Part shown: one piece after another, positions 16,545 through 23,783 of the stretch
Numbering within the stretch: position 1 is the first letter of the stretch
How the letters are laid out: the number at the start of each line of letters is the position of its first letter
Assembly: GCF_000482465.1 (NCBI RefSeq)
Contig: NZ_KI519421.1
Coordinates: 1-64,000, forward strand
Reading direction: 5' to 3'
DNA: 64,000 nucleotides
From: Runella limosa DSM 17973
GTDB lineage: Bacteria > Bacteroidota > Bacteroidia > Cytophagales > Spirosomataceae
Program-made: the position numbers and the translations under genes
The notes under the pieces: generated by a model
What the model was told of the DNA's origin: nothing
Seen by the model: the letters and a program-made list of their open reading frames with translations, nothing else
The model's database searches: none

Positions 16545-17741
16545 CTACTTCACCACCAACTTTTCTTCCTTTTCAAACACCGTTATCGACAACGGATAGC
16601 TGCTATCCAGTTTGTTGTACGTAGCCGATTCTTGATTGAGGCGGTGTTTGGTTACTTTGGTGCGGAGCGTCAACGATTGAGAACTTTTCAACGTCTGTTT
16701 CAACACAAAAGAGCGTTCTTCGCCAGGATTTAGGTTGTTGTCTGAAAGTTTTTTAGCAGCAGGCCACCATTCCCATTTCTCTCCAATTCGGTCGGATTTT
16801 GAAGCAATAACTTTGTTTTCAGCATTTACGAGTTCCAACAAAATCGAGTAGTAGCGTTCGGGATCACCCGTTGGAAGGCGGTGCCCTGCAAATTCATTTT
16901 TCAACGTCAATCGGTAGTCAAGTTCCTCACCGACCTTGTAAGTAGTAGCCAGCTTTGAAGTCGTGAACGATAGCCCATTCAGTCCCTTGGTTTTAGCACC
17001 TTTCTCTTTGGGTATGCCCGACCCTGCAAAGTAGTGTAAATGGCTTAGGCGTTTACCATAGCCTGTTACAATTTCTCTTTCTACGGGCTCCATGTGACAG
17101 CTAATGCACGTTTTTTTGCCGTAATAAGGCCCTTTTTTCCATTCATCGCCCGTTTCAAAGGTACAAACGAGCGTTGGCGTTACGACAGCACTGGCATTAT
17201 GACAAGAAATACAGAGTTTTTCTGATAAAAATTCGGGGTCTTTTTTGGTGGCGTGCGGGGCTTTGGCCGTACCTGTTGTACCAATAACAACATTATCGCG
17301 CACGTGGCAACTGGCACAATTGATTCCCTCTTTCTGAAGCTCAGGGTCAAAGTGGGGATTTTTCTGTTTTACAGGCTGATAAATATCCCCATCAAGCAGC
17401 CCCGAAACTACGTATTCTTGTTGATTTTGAAGCGGAATATGGCAATTGATGCACAAATATGGGCTAGACTCTTTCCTCAACTCCGCCTGAAACTGTTTGT
17501 CCGTCCACGCGTGAGAGTGAGTCGAATATTGCCATTCTTCGTAATGTGCCTGATGGCAAGCTCCGCACTGTTTGGCGCTCAAAGAAGCCAACCCTTTGGG
17601 AACTTGCTGATGTGGCACCGCCTTTTCCCACGTTTTGGTCAGCGGTTTTACTTCTTTTTCAGTGGCTTTCAGATAGACTTGATACGCCACCATTCCCACA
17701 AAAACGGCAAGAGAAAGGTATAGGAGTTTTTTTGAGGACAC
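16545..17741 (-). CDS. Multihaem (five-haem) cytochrome c-type protein
   Basis: A 398-aa exported protein with an N-terminal membrane anchor or uncleaved signal (about 5-22). There are five CXXCH haem-binding motifs: CGACH (C59), CINCH, CASCH, CISCH and CISCH, all within about the first 215 residues. The C-terminal 150 residues form a beta-rich domain (HRLPTGDPERYYSILLELV). The layout resembles the cytochrome c554-like family that passes electrons in the periplasm; the redox partner is not evident. The start codon overlaps by one base the stop of the VWA gene upstream, so the two are co-expressed. Confidence 0.88.
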   Translation of the reverse strand: MSSKKLLYLSLAVFVGMVAYQVYLKATEKEVKPLTKTWEKAVPHQQVPKGLASLSAKQCGACHQAHYEEWQYSTHSHAWTDKQFQAELRKESSPYLCINCHIPLQNQQEYVVSGLLDGDIYQPVKQKNPHFDPELQKEGINCASCHVRDNVVIGTTGTAKAPHATKKDPEFLSEKLCISCHNASAVVTPTLVCTFETGDEWKKGPYYGKKTCISCHMEPVEREIVTGYGKRLSHLHYFAGSGIPKEKGAKTKGLNGLSFTTSKLATTYKVGEELDYRLTLKNEFAGHRLPTGDPERYYSILLELVNAENKVIASKSDRIGEKWEWWPAAKKLSDNNLNPGEERSFVLKQTLKSSQSLTLRTKVTKHRLNQESATYNKLDSSYPLSITVFEKEEKLVVK

Positions 17742-18844
17742 TATTTCAAATTTTTACGACGGTTACGTTGGAAATCTTCAAGCACAAATCCGCCCAAGCC
17801 TTTGAGGTTGCTGTAATACGCTCGCCCGTTGTTGACCCGCGTAAATTCCTGCACAAATTGCTTCAAATAAGGATCCGAAGCAATCATGAACGTAGTAATC
17901 GGAATGTCCAAACGACGGCATTGCGCGGCCAAAGTAAGCGTTTTGCTGACAATCTTGCGATCGAGGCCAAAGCTGTTTTTATAATACTTTATTCCTTCCT
18001 TCAAACAAGTCGGTTTTCCGTCGGTAATCATAAATATCTGCCTGTTTTTGGTCTTGCGGCGACGCAACAAATCCATCGCCAATTCAAGCCCCGCCACGGT
18101 ATTGGTATGATAAGGTCCTACTTCCAAATACGGCAAATCTTTGATTTGAATTTGCCAAGCGTCGTTTCCAAAAACAATAATATCGAGCATGTCTTTGGGA
18201 TACTTGGTTTTTATGAGTTCGGCCATGGCCAACGCCACTTTCTTGGCGGGTGTAATACGGTCTTCCCCGTACAAAATCATGGAGTGACTAATGTCAATCA
18301 TCAGCACCGTAGCCGTACTGGTTTTTTGCTCTTTATCAACAACCTCTAAGTCATTTTCTAACAAATAGAAATCTTCGGCACCGTGGTTGATTTGGGCATT
18401 TTTGATAGACTCCGTCATCGAAATTTGTTCCAACGAATCCCCAAATTGAAAATTACGAACATCGCTACTCAGTTCATCTCCCACACCCGTGTAAGGTGTA
18501 CGGTGATTTCCTCCCGACTTAGAACGTTTGAGCTTTCCAAAAATCTCTTCAAGGGCACTTTTACGAATACTACGCTCGCTTTTGGGCGTCATTATGACTT
18601 GGCCTTCTTCGTTTTCTTCGGTAATGTAGCCTTTGCGCTTCAAATCGTCGAAAAAATCACCAATTCCATATTGGTCATCTGTCAGTTTGTATTGACGATC
18701 CAATTGATTCATCCACGACATCGCCTGCGACACATCGCCCGAAGTCATCAAAAGCAATTGTTGAAAGATGTTCAACAACTCGTCAAATTTGTTTTTACCT
18801 GATTGCTCAGACGGTTTAAATTCAGAAAAGCGATGACCTATCAT
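17741..18844 (-). CDS. VWA domain-containing protein
   Basis: A 367-aa soluble protein. The C-terminal half (about 178-367) is a von Willebrand factor A domain with an intact MIDAS metal site: D184-I-S186-H-S188, a later threonine (PYHTNTVAG) and FMITDGKP. The N-terminal half is helical (residues 20-75, a predicted partner-binding part). Such proteins usually act with a MoxR-type AAA ATPase, but none is adjacent; here it is coupled by a one-base overlap to a five-haem cytochrome gene. Confidence 0.85.
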   Translation of the reverse strand: MIGHRFSEFKPSEQSGKNKFDELLNIFQQLLLMTSGDVSQAMSWMNQLDRQYKLTDDQYGIGDFFDDLKRKGYITEENEEGQVIMTPKSERSIRKSALEEIFGKLKRSKSGGNHRTPYTGVGDELSSDVRNFQFGDSLEQISMTESIKNAQINHGAEDFYLLENDLEVVDKEQKTSTATVLMIDISHSMILYGEDRITPAKKVALAMAELIKTKYPKDMLDIIVFGNDAWQIQIKDLPYLEVGPYHTNTVAGLELAMDLLRRRKTKNRQIFMITDGKPTCLKEGIKYYKNSFGLDRKIVSKTLTLAAQCRRLDIPITTFMIASDPYLKQFVQEFTRVNNGRAYYSNLKGLGGFVLEDFQRNRRKNLK

Positions 18845-18920
18845 GTTTAAAAAGGTTAATAAGTGGCTAACAAATAATTGAAGATAGAAGTTTAGAACTG
18901 ACCACTACAAACTCCATAAA

Positions 18921-18955
18921 AAAATCCTCTCGCTACAAAAAGGAGAGGATTTTTT
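18921..18955 (-). terminator. Rho-independent terminator between the VWA and bacilliredoxin genes
   Basis: AAAATCCTCTC at 18921-18931 pairs with GAGAGGATTTT at 18943-18953. On the minus strand it follows the bacilliredoxin gene (stop at 18971) with a T run, so it ends the suf-side transcript. Confidence 0.8.
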
Positions 18956-18970
18956 AGGAGATTTTATAAA

Positions 18971-19399
18971 TTATGCTTTTTCGCCGCAGAACTCGTCAAA
19001 TGCCGTAATGAGGTGTTCGCCAATCATTTGGGCATTGCGTCCTTCGATGTGGTGGCGCTCAATAAAGTGAACCAATTCATCATCTTTGAAAATCGCAATG
19101 GCAGGAGATGATGGAGGGTATGGCAAGCAATACTCACGCATTTTGGCCGTTGCTTCTTGGTCAGCACCCGCAAACACGGTTACCAAGTTATCAGGTTTCA
19201 CGTCGCTGTAGTGCAACGCTCCCAACACACCTGGACGGGCGGCACCTGCTGCACAACCACACACAGAGTTTACAACGACCAATGTCGTTCCTTTGGCATT
19301 GGCCATGAATTGATCCACTGCATCAGCCGTTTCGAGGCTAGTAAAACCGTTATCGGTCAATTGAGCCCGCATAGGAGCTACTAAATGTGGAGGATACAT
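18971..19399 (-). CDS. BrxA/BrxB family bacilliredoxin
   Basis: A 142-aa protein of the YphP/YqiW (DUF1094) family, with the active-site C47-G-C49 in VVNSVCGCAAGAARPG. The family removes bacillithiol from oxidised protein thiols through a thioredoxin-like fold. Other family blocks seen are YPPSSPAIAIFKDDELVHFIERHHIEG. It is the last gene in the sufS-to-sufE run, 54 bases after the DUF59 gene, which suits a thiol-repair role next to sulfur transfer. Confidence 0.9.
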   Translation of the reverse strand: MYPPHLVAPMRAQLTDNGFTSLETADAVDQFMANAKGTTLVVVNSVCGCAAGAARPGVLGALHYSDVKPDNLVTVFAGADQEATAKMREYCLPYPPSSPAIAIFKDDELVHFIERHHIEGRNAQMIGEHLITAFDEFCGEKA

Positions 19400-19453
19400 A
19401 ATCTGTTTACAGTTTTAAAGTTGACAGTTTTAAATATAGTATTCGCCTTTGGA

Positions 19454-19765
19454 TTACATAAACCCAAGTTCGAGTTTGGCTTCGTCGCTCATCATATCTT
19501 GAGAGTACGGCGGATCCCAAGTCAGCTCAACGCTCACATCGTTGATTCCTTCAATTTCGCGAATTTTTTGTTCTACCTCAACAGGAATCGTACCTGCTGA
19601 AGGACACGATGGCGACGTGAGGGTCATTTCGACATAAACATTGTTGACAGGGAATATTTTTAGGTCATAAATCAAGCCAAGTTCCCACACGTCCACGGGG
19701 ATTTCGGGGTCATATACTTGCTTGATGGCTTTGACTACTTCTTCTTTCAGTTCTGCTTCAGACAT
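19454..19765 (-). CDS. MIP18/SufT-type (DUF59) iron-sulfur assembly factor
   Basis: A 103-aa protein. It has the DUF59 motifs YDPEIPVDVWELGLIYDLKI and TLTSPSCPSAGTIP, whose conserved Cys is thought to handle Fe or cluster transfer, and the ending WDPPYSQDMMSDEAKLELG typical of SUF-operon members. It acts in maturation of Fe-S proteins in the cytoplasm. It lies 12 bases after sufE on the same strand. Confidence 0.9.
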   Translation of the reverse strand: MSEAELKEEVVKAIKQVYDPEIPVDVWELGLIYDLKIFPVNNVYVEMTLTSPSCPSAGTIPVEVEQKIREIEGINDVSVELTWDPPYSQDMMSDEAKLELGFM

Positions 19766-19777
19766 AATACGTAAGTG

Positions 19778-20200
19778 TTAAGCAATAAGTTGTTTTTGGG
19801 CAAAGTCTTTCATACGTACAATCATTGAAGCCAAACCACCTGCTCGGCGCGAAGTGATGATGGTGCTCATGCCAATTTTTTCAATGAAGTACAAATCAGC
19901 GTTGGCTACATCCTCTGGTTTTTCGCCCGAAAGGATTTTAATCAGCAAACTCACCAATCCTTTACTAATTTGGGCAGTAGGTTCACTATCGGCCTCAAAA
20001 TAAACGCGGTCGCCGCGCATTTCGGTATGTAACCACACCCGCGACTGACAACCTTTGATGAGGTTATCATCGGTTTTATATTCCTCCGCAATCGGAGACA
20101 GCTTTTTTCCCAAGTCAATGATATACTGGGTTTTTTCCAATTGGTCATCGAAGAGGTCAAAATCTTCGATAAGAGCGTCCTGTTTTTCGTTAATTGTCAT
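19778..20200 (-). CDS. sufE: SufE, sulfur acceptor for cysteine desulfurase
   Basis: A 140-aa SufE protein with the acceptor cysteine C51 in the loop KGCQSRVWLH and the family segments YIIDLGKKLSPIAEEYKTDDN and FEADSEPTAQISKGLVSLLI. It takes persulfide from SufS and hands it to the scaffold SufBCD (not in the window). A toxin-antitoxin pair separates it from sufS. Confidence 0.93.
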   Translation of the reverse strand: MTINEKQDALIEDFDLFDDQLEKTQYIIDLGKKLSPIAEEYKTDDNLIKGCQSRVWLHTEMRGDRVYFEADSEPTAQISKGLVSLLIKILSGEKPEDVANADLYFIEKIGMSTIITSRRAGGLASMIVRMKDFAQKQLIA

Positions 20201-20251
20201 TTATTTTTTTTGTAACAGCGTTGTCAAATGCAAATCAAAACCTAAGCTTTT

Positions 20252-20527
20252 TTATTTACGTCCTGAATGCCTGATAGCTAAAACTAAAACCTCATCATCT
20301 GAGGTTACATAAATTACCGTGTACTTACCAACCAAAATCTCTCTTAGTGGTTTTATTTGCATTATTGGACTCATTTTTCCCAGGTAGGGAAACTTTTCTA
20401 ATAACTCTAGTTGATGAAAAAAGGCATCCACCCAATCTTTTGCATAAGCTTCAGAATAATCAGAAAGCTCAAAAAAAATTGACTCTAAATCCTCCCTTGC
20501 TTCTTGAGTTAAGCGCGCTTTTGCCAT
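20252..20527 (-). CDS. RelE/ParE family toxin
   Basis: A 91-aa basic protein of the ParE/RelE toxin fold: ARLTQEAREDLESIFFELS, FFHQLELLEKFPYLGKMSP, then the C-terminal strands REILVGKYTVIYVTSDDEVLV and the ending LAIRHSGRK. ParE-type members poison gyrase and RelE-type cleave ribosome-bound mRNA; the sequence alone does not decide, although the LREI(L)VGKYTVIY pattern is more ParE-like. The start lies inside the antitoxin gene (19-base overlap). Confidence 0.82.
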   Translation of the reverse strand: MAKARLTQEAREDLESIFFELSDYSEAYAKDWVDAFFHQLELLEKFPYLGKMSPIMQIKPLREILVGKYTVIYVTSDDEVLVLAIRHSGRK

Positions 20528-20697
20528 GAATCAACCATTTGCTTCATTTCGTCCAAAGAATAGGTTTCTCCTTTCTTCGCTTGTTCAAGAGAACGTTCTA
20601 TTTTTTTTAGAAAAATGATATTCTCAATGATATCGTCTGCTGTTACATCTTCTGGCAGCGCTTGAATTGATTCCAATATTTGTGTCTTAGTAATCAT
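20509..20697 (-). CDS. Small antitoxin for the RelE/ParE-like toxin
   Basis: A 62-aa acidic-to-neutral helical protein (MITKTQILESIQALPEDVTA ... LEQAKKGETYSLDEMKQMVD). The LDEMKQ(M)(V)xSW ending resembles short antitoxins whose C-terminus wraps the toxin. It overlaps the toxin start by 19 bases, the usual antitoxin-first layout. It begins only 7 bases after the sufS stop, so it has little room for its own promoter and is probably read from the suf transcript. Confidence 0.75.
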   Translation of the reverse strand: MITKTQILESIQALPEDVTADDIIENIIFLKKIERSLEQAKKGETYSLDEMKQMVDSWQKRA

Positions 20698-20704
20698 ATT
20701 CTGT

Positions 20705-21922
20705 TTAACTCAACATTTTTTTAACTCTCTCTAACCCCACCACTAATTTATCAATTTCTTCTTTTGTATTATAAACGGCAAAAGAAGCGCGGGAAGTTCC
20801 GACAATTCCAAGACGTTTCATCAACGGCTGCGTGCAGTGGTGTCCCGTCCGAACGGCAATGCCTTGTTGATCCAAAATGACGCCAATATCTTGCGGATGA
20901 ATCCCTTCCATCACAAACGACAATACACTTACTTTCTCCTTGGCCGTACCCACAATTCGCAAACCTTCAATGCTTTGCAAAGCGTCTGTTCCATATACCA
21001 AAAGTTCATGTTCATAATCAGCAATAGCCTGTTTCCCAAGTGCTTCTACGTACTCAACGGCCATTTTTGTTGCCACTACATCGGCAATATTAGGCGTTCC
21101 TGCTTCAAATTTGTAAGGCAAATCGTTGTACGTCGTTTTTTCAAACGTTACTTCTTTTATCATTTCCCCGCCACCACGGTAAGGCGGCATGGCATTCAAT
21201 ATGTCTGTTTTGCCGTACAACACACCCATTCCCGTGGGGCCGTACAATTTATGCAAAGAAAACACGTAGAAATCGCAATCCAACGCCTGAACGTCAATGT
21301 CAATGTGTGACGTCGCTTGTGCACCATCAATCAGGACTTTCGCTCCTACTTCGTGCGCTTTTTTAATGATTTCAGCCACGGGATTGATGGTTCCCAACGC
21401 GTTTGAAACGTGAACAACCGACACCAATTTAGTGCGCTCTGAAAGCATCTTTTCAAACTCATCCATGAGCAATTCGCCTGCATCATTGATGGGAATGACC
21501 CTAAGTACACAGCCTTTTTCTGCACAAAGCATCTGCCAAGGCACAATGTTGGAGTGGTGTTCAAGGGTGCTTATGATGATTTCATCCCCTTCATTTAGAA
21601 ACGTACGGCCGTACGATTGAGCAACGAGATTGATTCCGTCGGTCGTTCCGTAGGTAAAAATGATTTCTTCAACGCGGGGTGCGTTAAGAAAAGTTTGGAT
21701 TTTATGGCGCGAAGCCTCGAAAGCAGAAGTTGCTTTTTCGGCTAAAAAGTGAATACCACGGTGAATATTGGCGTTGTAATGCCCGTAATAGTTGGCCAAT
21801 GCCTCAAGTACAGGAAGGGGTTTTTGGGTAGTGGCGGCGTTGTCAAAGTAAACTAATGACTTACCATGAACTACCTCATTGAGAATGGGAAAGTCTTGGC
21901 GTATTTTTTGAATATCTAACAT
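20705..21922 (-). CDS. sufS: SufS-type cysteine desulfurase
   Basis: A 405-aa class II cysteine desulfurase (PLP enzyme), which releases sulfur from L-cysteine for SufE. The PLP lysine is K225 (VFSLHKLYGPTG) and the catalytic cysteine C363 (RTGHHCTQPLM). The segment YFDNAATTQKP and the GGGEMI loop are also typical of SufS. The open frame begins at a TTG at 21949; the ATG at 21922 gives the usual MLDIQKIRQDFPIL start and is chosen. It opens the minus-strand run antitoxin-toxin-sufE-DUF59-bacilliredoxin. Confidence 0.93.
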   Translation of the reverse strand: MLDIQKIRQDFPILNEVVHGKSLVYFDNAATTQKPLPVLEALANYYGHYNANIHRGIHFLAEKATSAFEASRHKIQTFLNAPRVEEIIFTYGTTDGINLVAQSYGRTFLNEGDEIIISTLEHHSNIVPWQMLCAEKGCVLRVIPINDAGELLMDEFEKMLSERTKLVSVVHVSNALGTINPVAEIIKKAHEVGAKVLIDGAQATSHIDIDVQALDCDFYVFSLHKLYGPTGMGVLYGKTDILNAMPPYRGGGEMIKEVTFEKTTYNDLPYKFEAGTPNIADVVATKMAVEYVEALGKQAIADYEHELLVYGTDALQSIEGLRIVGTAKEKVSVLSFVMEGIHPQDIGVILDQQGIAVRTGHHCTQPLMKRLGIVGTSRASFAVYNTKEEIDKLVVGLERVKKMLS

Positions 21923-22062
21923 AAACACAAATTGACGTACTGTCAACAATTTTTTACTTTTGGTTAAGACAACAAAATAAAACAGAATTGAGTTTGGACT
22001 TTATCTAAATAAACTCAAGTTATCCACTGAAAGGCAAGTTTATCCATTCCTGTAGAAAGTCA

Positions 22063-22093
22063 TTGTATTAAGTTTGGGGATTCTTTACCTTTC
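22063..22093 (+). promoter_or_regulatory. Candidate Bacteroidota-type promoter for the YtxH-like gene
   Basis: TTG at 22063-22065, a 20-base spacer, then TACCTTTC at 22086-22093, one base off the TAnnTTTG -7 box used by Bacteroidota sigma factors. The start codon is 30 bases downstream. Confidence 0.4.
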
Positions 22094-22122
22094 TGTCATC
22101 AACTTTAAAACTACCTATCGTC

Positions 22123-22440
22123 ATGGTCAATGCAAAACACTTAGCAACGTTCATTTTAGGCGCCGCCGCTGGCGTAGCTTTACACAAGTACCTACAAACC
22201 GAAGAGGGGGAAAAGACATTTGAGGATTTGAAAGCGAAGGCCAACGACCTCAAAGGAGAAGCCGAGCAGGCACTCGACAAAATGCCTGAGTATTTTGAAC
22301 AACTCAAAACGGAAGGTTCTGAGGCTTTGAAGAAATATACGCCCGAGGCAGAACGACTTTTACAAGAGCTGCTAGACAGCATCAAAGGCAAAACGCCCAC
22401 GGCCGAAGCCGTTCCCAACGACCCACCTTCACAAGGATAG
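22123..22440 (+). CDS. YtxH-like small protein
   Basis: A 105-aa protein. One hydrophobic, Gly/Ala-rich stretch lies near the N-terminus (LATFILGAAAGVALHKYL, residues 7-24), followed by a long, highly charged amphipathic helix (EEGEKTFEDLKAKANDLKGE onward). This is the plan of YtxH/DUF3-like stress-linked proteins, anchored in the membrane with a coiled-coil tail. It is a single gene with a strong terminator behind it. The precise role is unknown. Confidence 0.65.
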   Translation: MVNAKHLATFILGAAAGVALHKYLQTEEGEKTFEDLKAKANDLKGEAEQALDKMPEYFEQLKTEGSEALKKYTPEAERLLQELLDSIKGKTPTAEAVPNDPPSQG

Positions 22441-22449
22441 GTAAAAAAG

Positions 22450-22478
22450 CAAAAGGCGCGTTTGAAACGCGCCTTTTG
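22450..22478. terminator. Bidirectional terminator between the YtxH-like gene and rplI
   Basis: AAAAGGCGCGTTT pairs with AAACGCGCCTTTT around a single G. The near-perfect palindrome with A and T tails ends both the plus-strand small gene and the minus-strand rpsF-rpsR-rplI transcript. Confidence 0.88.
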
Positions 22479-22502
22479 TATATCCACATCTGCTGAGACG
22501 GC

Positions 22503-22946
22503 TTATTCTTCGCCTGCTACGCTGATGCTTACTGTGTGTTTCACTTCTTTGTGAAGGTCAAGTTGTGCTTTGTAAGTACCTACAACTTTCACGTCTTCGA
22601 TAGTGATTTTCTTACGATCAACATCAAAACCTTTTGCCTTAAGAGCATCAGAGATTTGGATGCTAGTAACGCGACCGAAGATTTTTCCGCTTTCACCTAC
22701 TTTCGCAGCGATGTTAAGCGTAATATCTCCAATAGCCGCAGCTAGGTCTTCAGCATCTTTCTTGAGTTTTTCTGCTTTGTGAGCAGCTTGCTTCAAGTTT
22801 TCAGCCAATTGTTTTCTATTTGAATCGGTCGCCATTACCGCAAATCCTTGCGGAATGAGATAGTTACGACCATAGCCAGGTTTAACGTCAACGACGTCGT
22901 TCTTATAACCAAGCCCAGCAATATCAGTTCTTAAAATAACTTGCAT
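22503..22946 (-). CDS. rplI: 50S ribosomal protein L9
   Basis: A 147-aa bL9: MQVILRTDIAGLGYKNDVVD, the KPGYGRNYLIPQGFA signature (about 22-36), a central helix and a C-terminal RNA-binding domain. It is the last gene of the rpsF-rpsR-rplI operon. An unusually clear Shine-Dalgarno sequence AAGGAG (22956-22961) sits 9 bases before the ATG. Confidence 0.97.
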   Translation of the reverse strand: MQVILRTDIAGLGYKNDVVDVKPGYGRNYLIPQGFAVMATDSNRKQLAENLKQAAHKAEKLKKDAEDLAAAIGDITLNIAAKVGESGKIFGRVTSIQISDALKAKGFDVDRKKITIEDVKVVGTYKAQLDLHKEVKHTVSISVAGEE

Positions 22947-22955
22947 CGTCAGTTT

Positions 22956-22961
22956 CTCCTT
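22956..22961 (-). promoter_or_regulatory. Shine-Dalgarno sequence of rplI
   Basis: AAGGAG on the minus strand, 9 bases from the rplI ATG at 22946. Most genes of this genome part lack such a sequence, so it stands out. Confidence 0.7.
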
Positions 22962-22968
22962 CCGTTTT

Positions 22969-23220
22969 TTACTTTAATTGGTCAGCTACATACGGTAATA
23001 AAGCCAAGTGACGCGCACGCTTGATAGCTTGCGACACTTTGCGCTGATACTTCAAAGAAGTACCAGTAAGGCGGCGAGGTAAAATTCTACCTTGCTCATT
23101 TACCAATTTCAATAAGAAATTTGGGTCTTTGTAATCAATAAATTTGATACCCGCTTTCTTAAAACGGCAGTACTTTTTGCGATTTTGGTTACGCTCGATT
23201 GGTTCGTTTACAAGTGTCAT
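22969..23220 (-). CDS. rpsR: 30S ribosomal protein S18
   Basis: An 83-aa bS18: [20 protein letters not shown], then [20 protein letters not shown] and [12 protein letters not shown]. The frame stays open to 23262, but the ATG at 23220 follows a full Shine-Dalgarno sequence and gives the family length. bS18 sits on the 30S platform next to bS6, encoded just before it. The stop codon of rpsF forms part of the Shine-Dalgarno sequence (23229-23236). Confidence 0.97.
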   Translation of the reverse strand: MTLVNEPIERNQNRKKYCRFKKAGIKFIDYKDPNFLLKLVNEQGRILPRRLTGTSLKYQRKVSQAIKRARHLALLPYVADQLK

Positions 23221-23228
23221 GTCTTGGC

Positions 23229-23236
23229 CCTCCTTA
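23229..23236 (-). promoter_or_regulatory. Full-length Shine-Dalgarno sequence of rpsR
   Basis: TAAGGAGG on the minus strand, 8 bases from the rpsR ATG; its TAA is the rpsF stop codon. It fully complements the 16S 3' tail core. Bacteroidota ribosomes normally hide this tail in a pocket made of bS21, bS18 and bS6, so a strong site in front of rpsR is notable. Confidence 0.75.
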
Positions 23237-23593
23237 GTTGTTTTCAGTTTGTTTTTTTCCAACTAATCCACTGCGCTTACGCTCAGCATAAGTTACGTGG
23301 TGCTTTTCCATAGCAACTGTCAAATAACGCATAACGCGCTCATCACGACGGAATTCAGTCTCAACCGTTTGGATAAGGCTAGGCTCCGACTTGAACTCAA
23401 TCAAGTGATAAAAACCAGTGTTTTTGTTTTGGATTGGGTAGGCCAATTTCTTGAGCCCCCAACTCTCTTCGTGTACGAGTTCCGCGCCGTTATCGGTAAG
23501 GAGTTTGCGGAACTTATCAACGGTGTCCTTCATCTGTTGATCAGATAAAACGGGAGTCATAATGAACACCATCTCATACTGTTTTGTGAACAT
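23234..23593 (-). CDS. rpsF: 30S ribosomal protein S6
   Basis: A 119-aa bS6 with a ferredoxin-like fold: [40 protein letters not shown] and [12 protein letters not shown]. It is the first gene of the rpsF-rpsR-rplI operon, 13 bases before rpsR. Unlike the next two genes it has no Shine-Dalgarno sequence in front of its ATG, as usual for this phylum. Promoter at 23645-23675. Confidence 0.97.
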   Translation of the reverse strand: MFTKQYEMVFIMTPVLSDQQMKDTVDKFRKLLTDNGAELVHEESWGLKKLAYPIQNKNTGFYHLIEFKSEPSLIQTVETEFRRDERVMRYLTVAMEKHHVTYAERKRSGLVGKKQTENN

Positions 23594-23644
23594 ACTGAGA
23601 ATTGTTAAATGTGTATAAAAATAAACTCATTGAAAATGAGCCCG

Positions 23645-23675
23645 CAAAGGTATTATTATTTTTTTGAAATTTCAA
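23645..23675 (-). promoter_or_regulatory. Promoter of rpsF-rpsR-rplI (Bacteroidota type)
   Basis: On the minus strand TTG (23673-23675), a 20-base AT-rich spacer, then TACCTTTG (23645-23652), an exact TAnnTTTG -7 box. The rpsF ATG is about 51 bases downstream. Confidence 0.7.
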
Positions 23676-23783
23676 AAATTACGACCTATTTAGTTGGAAA
23701 ATAAAAAAAGAACCATAGTTTTGATACTCGAAACTCCGTATTTTTTCTACTTGAGATGTTCATATATACAACACCATTTTGCT

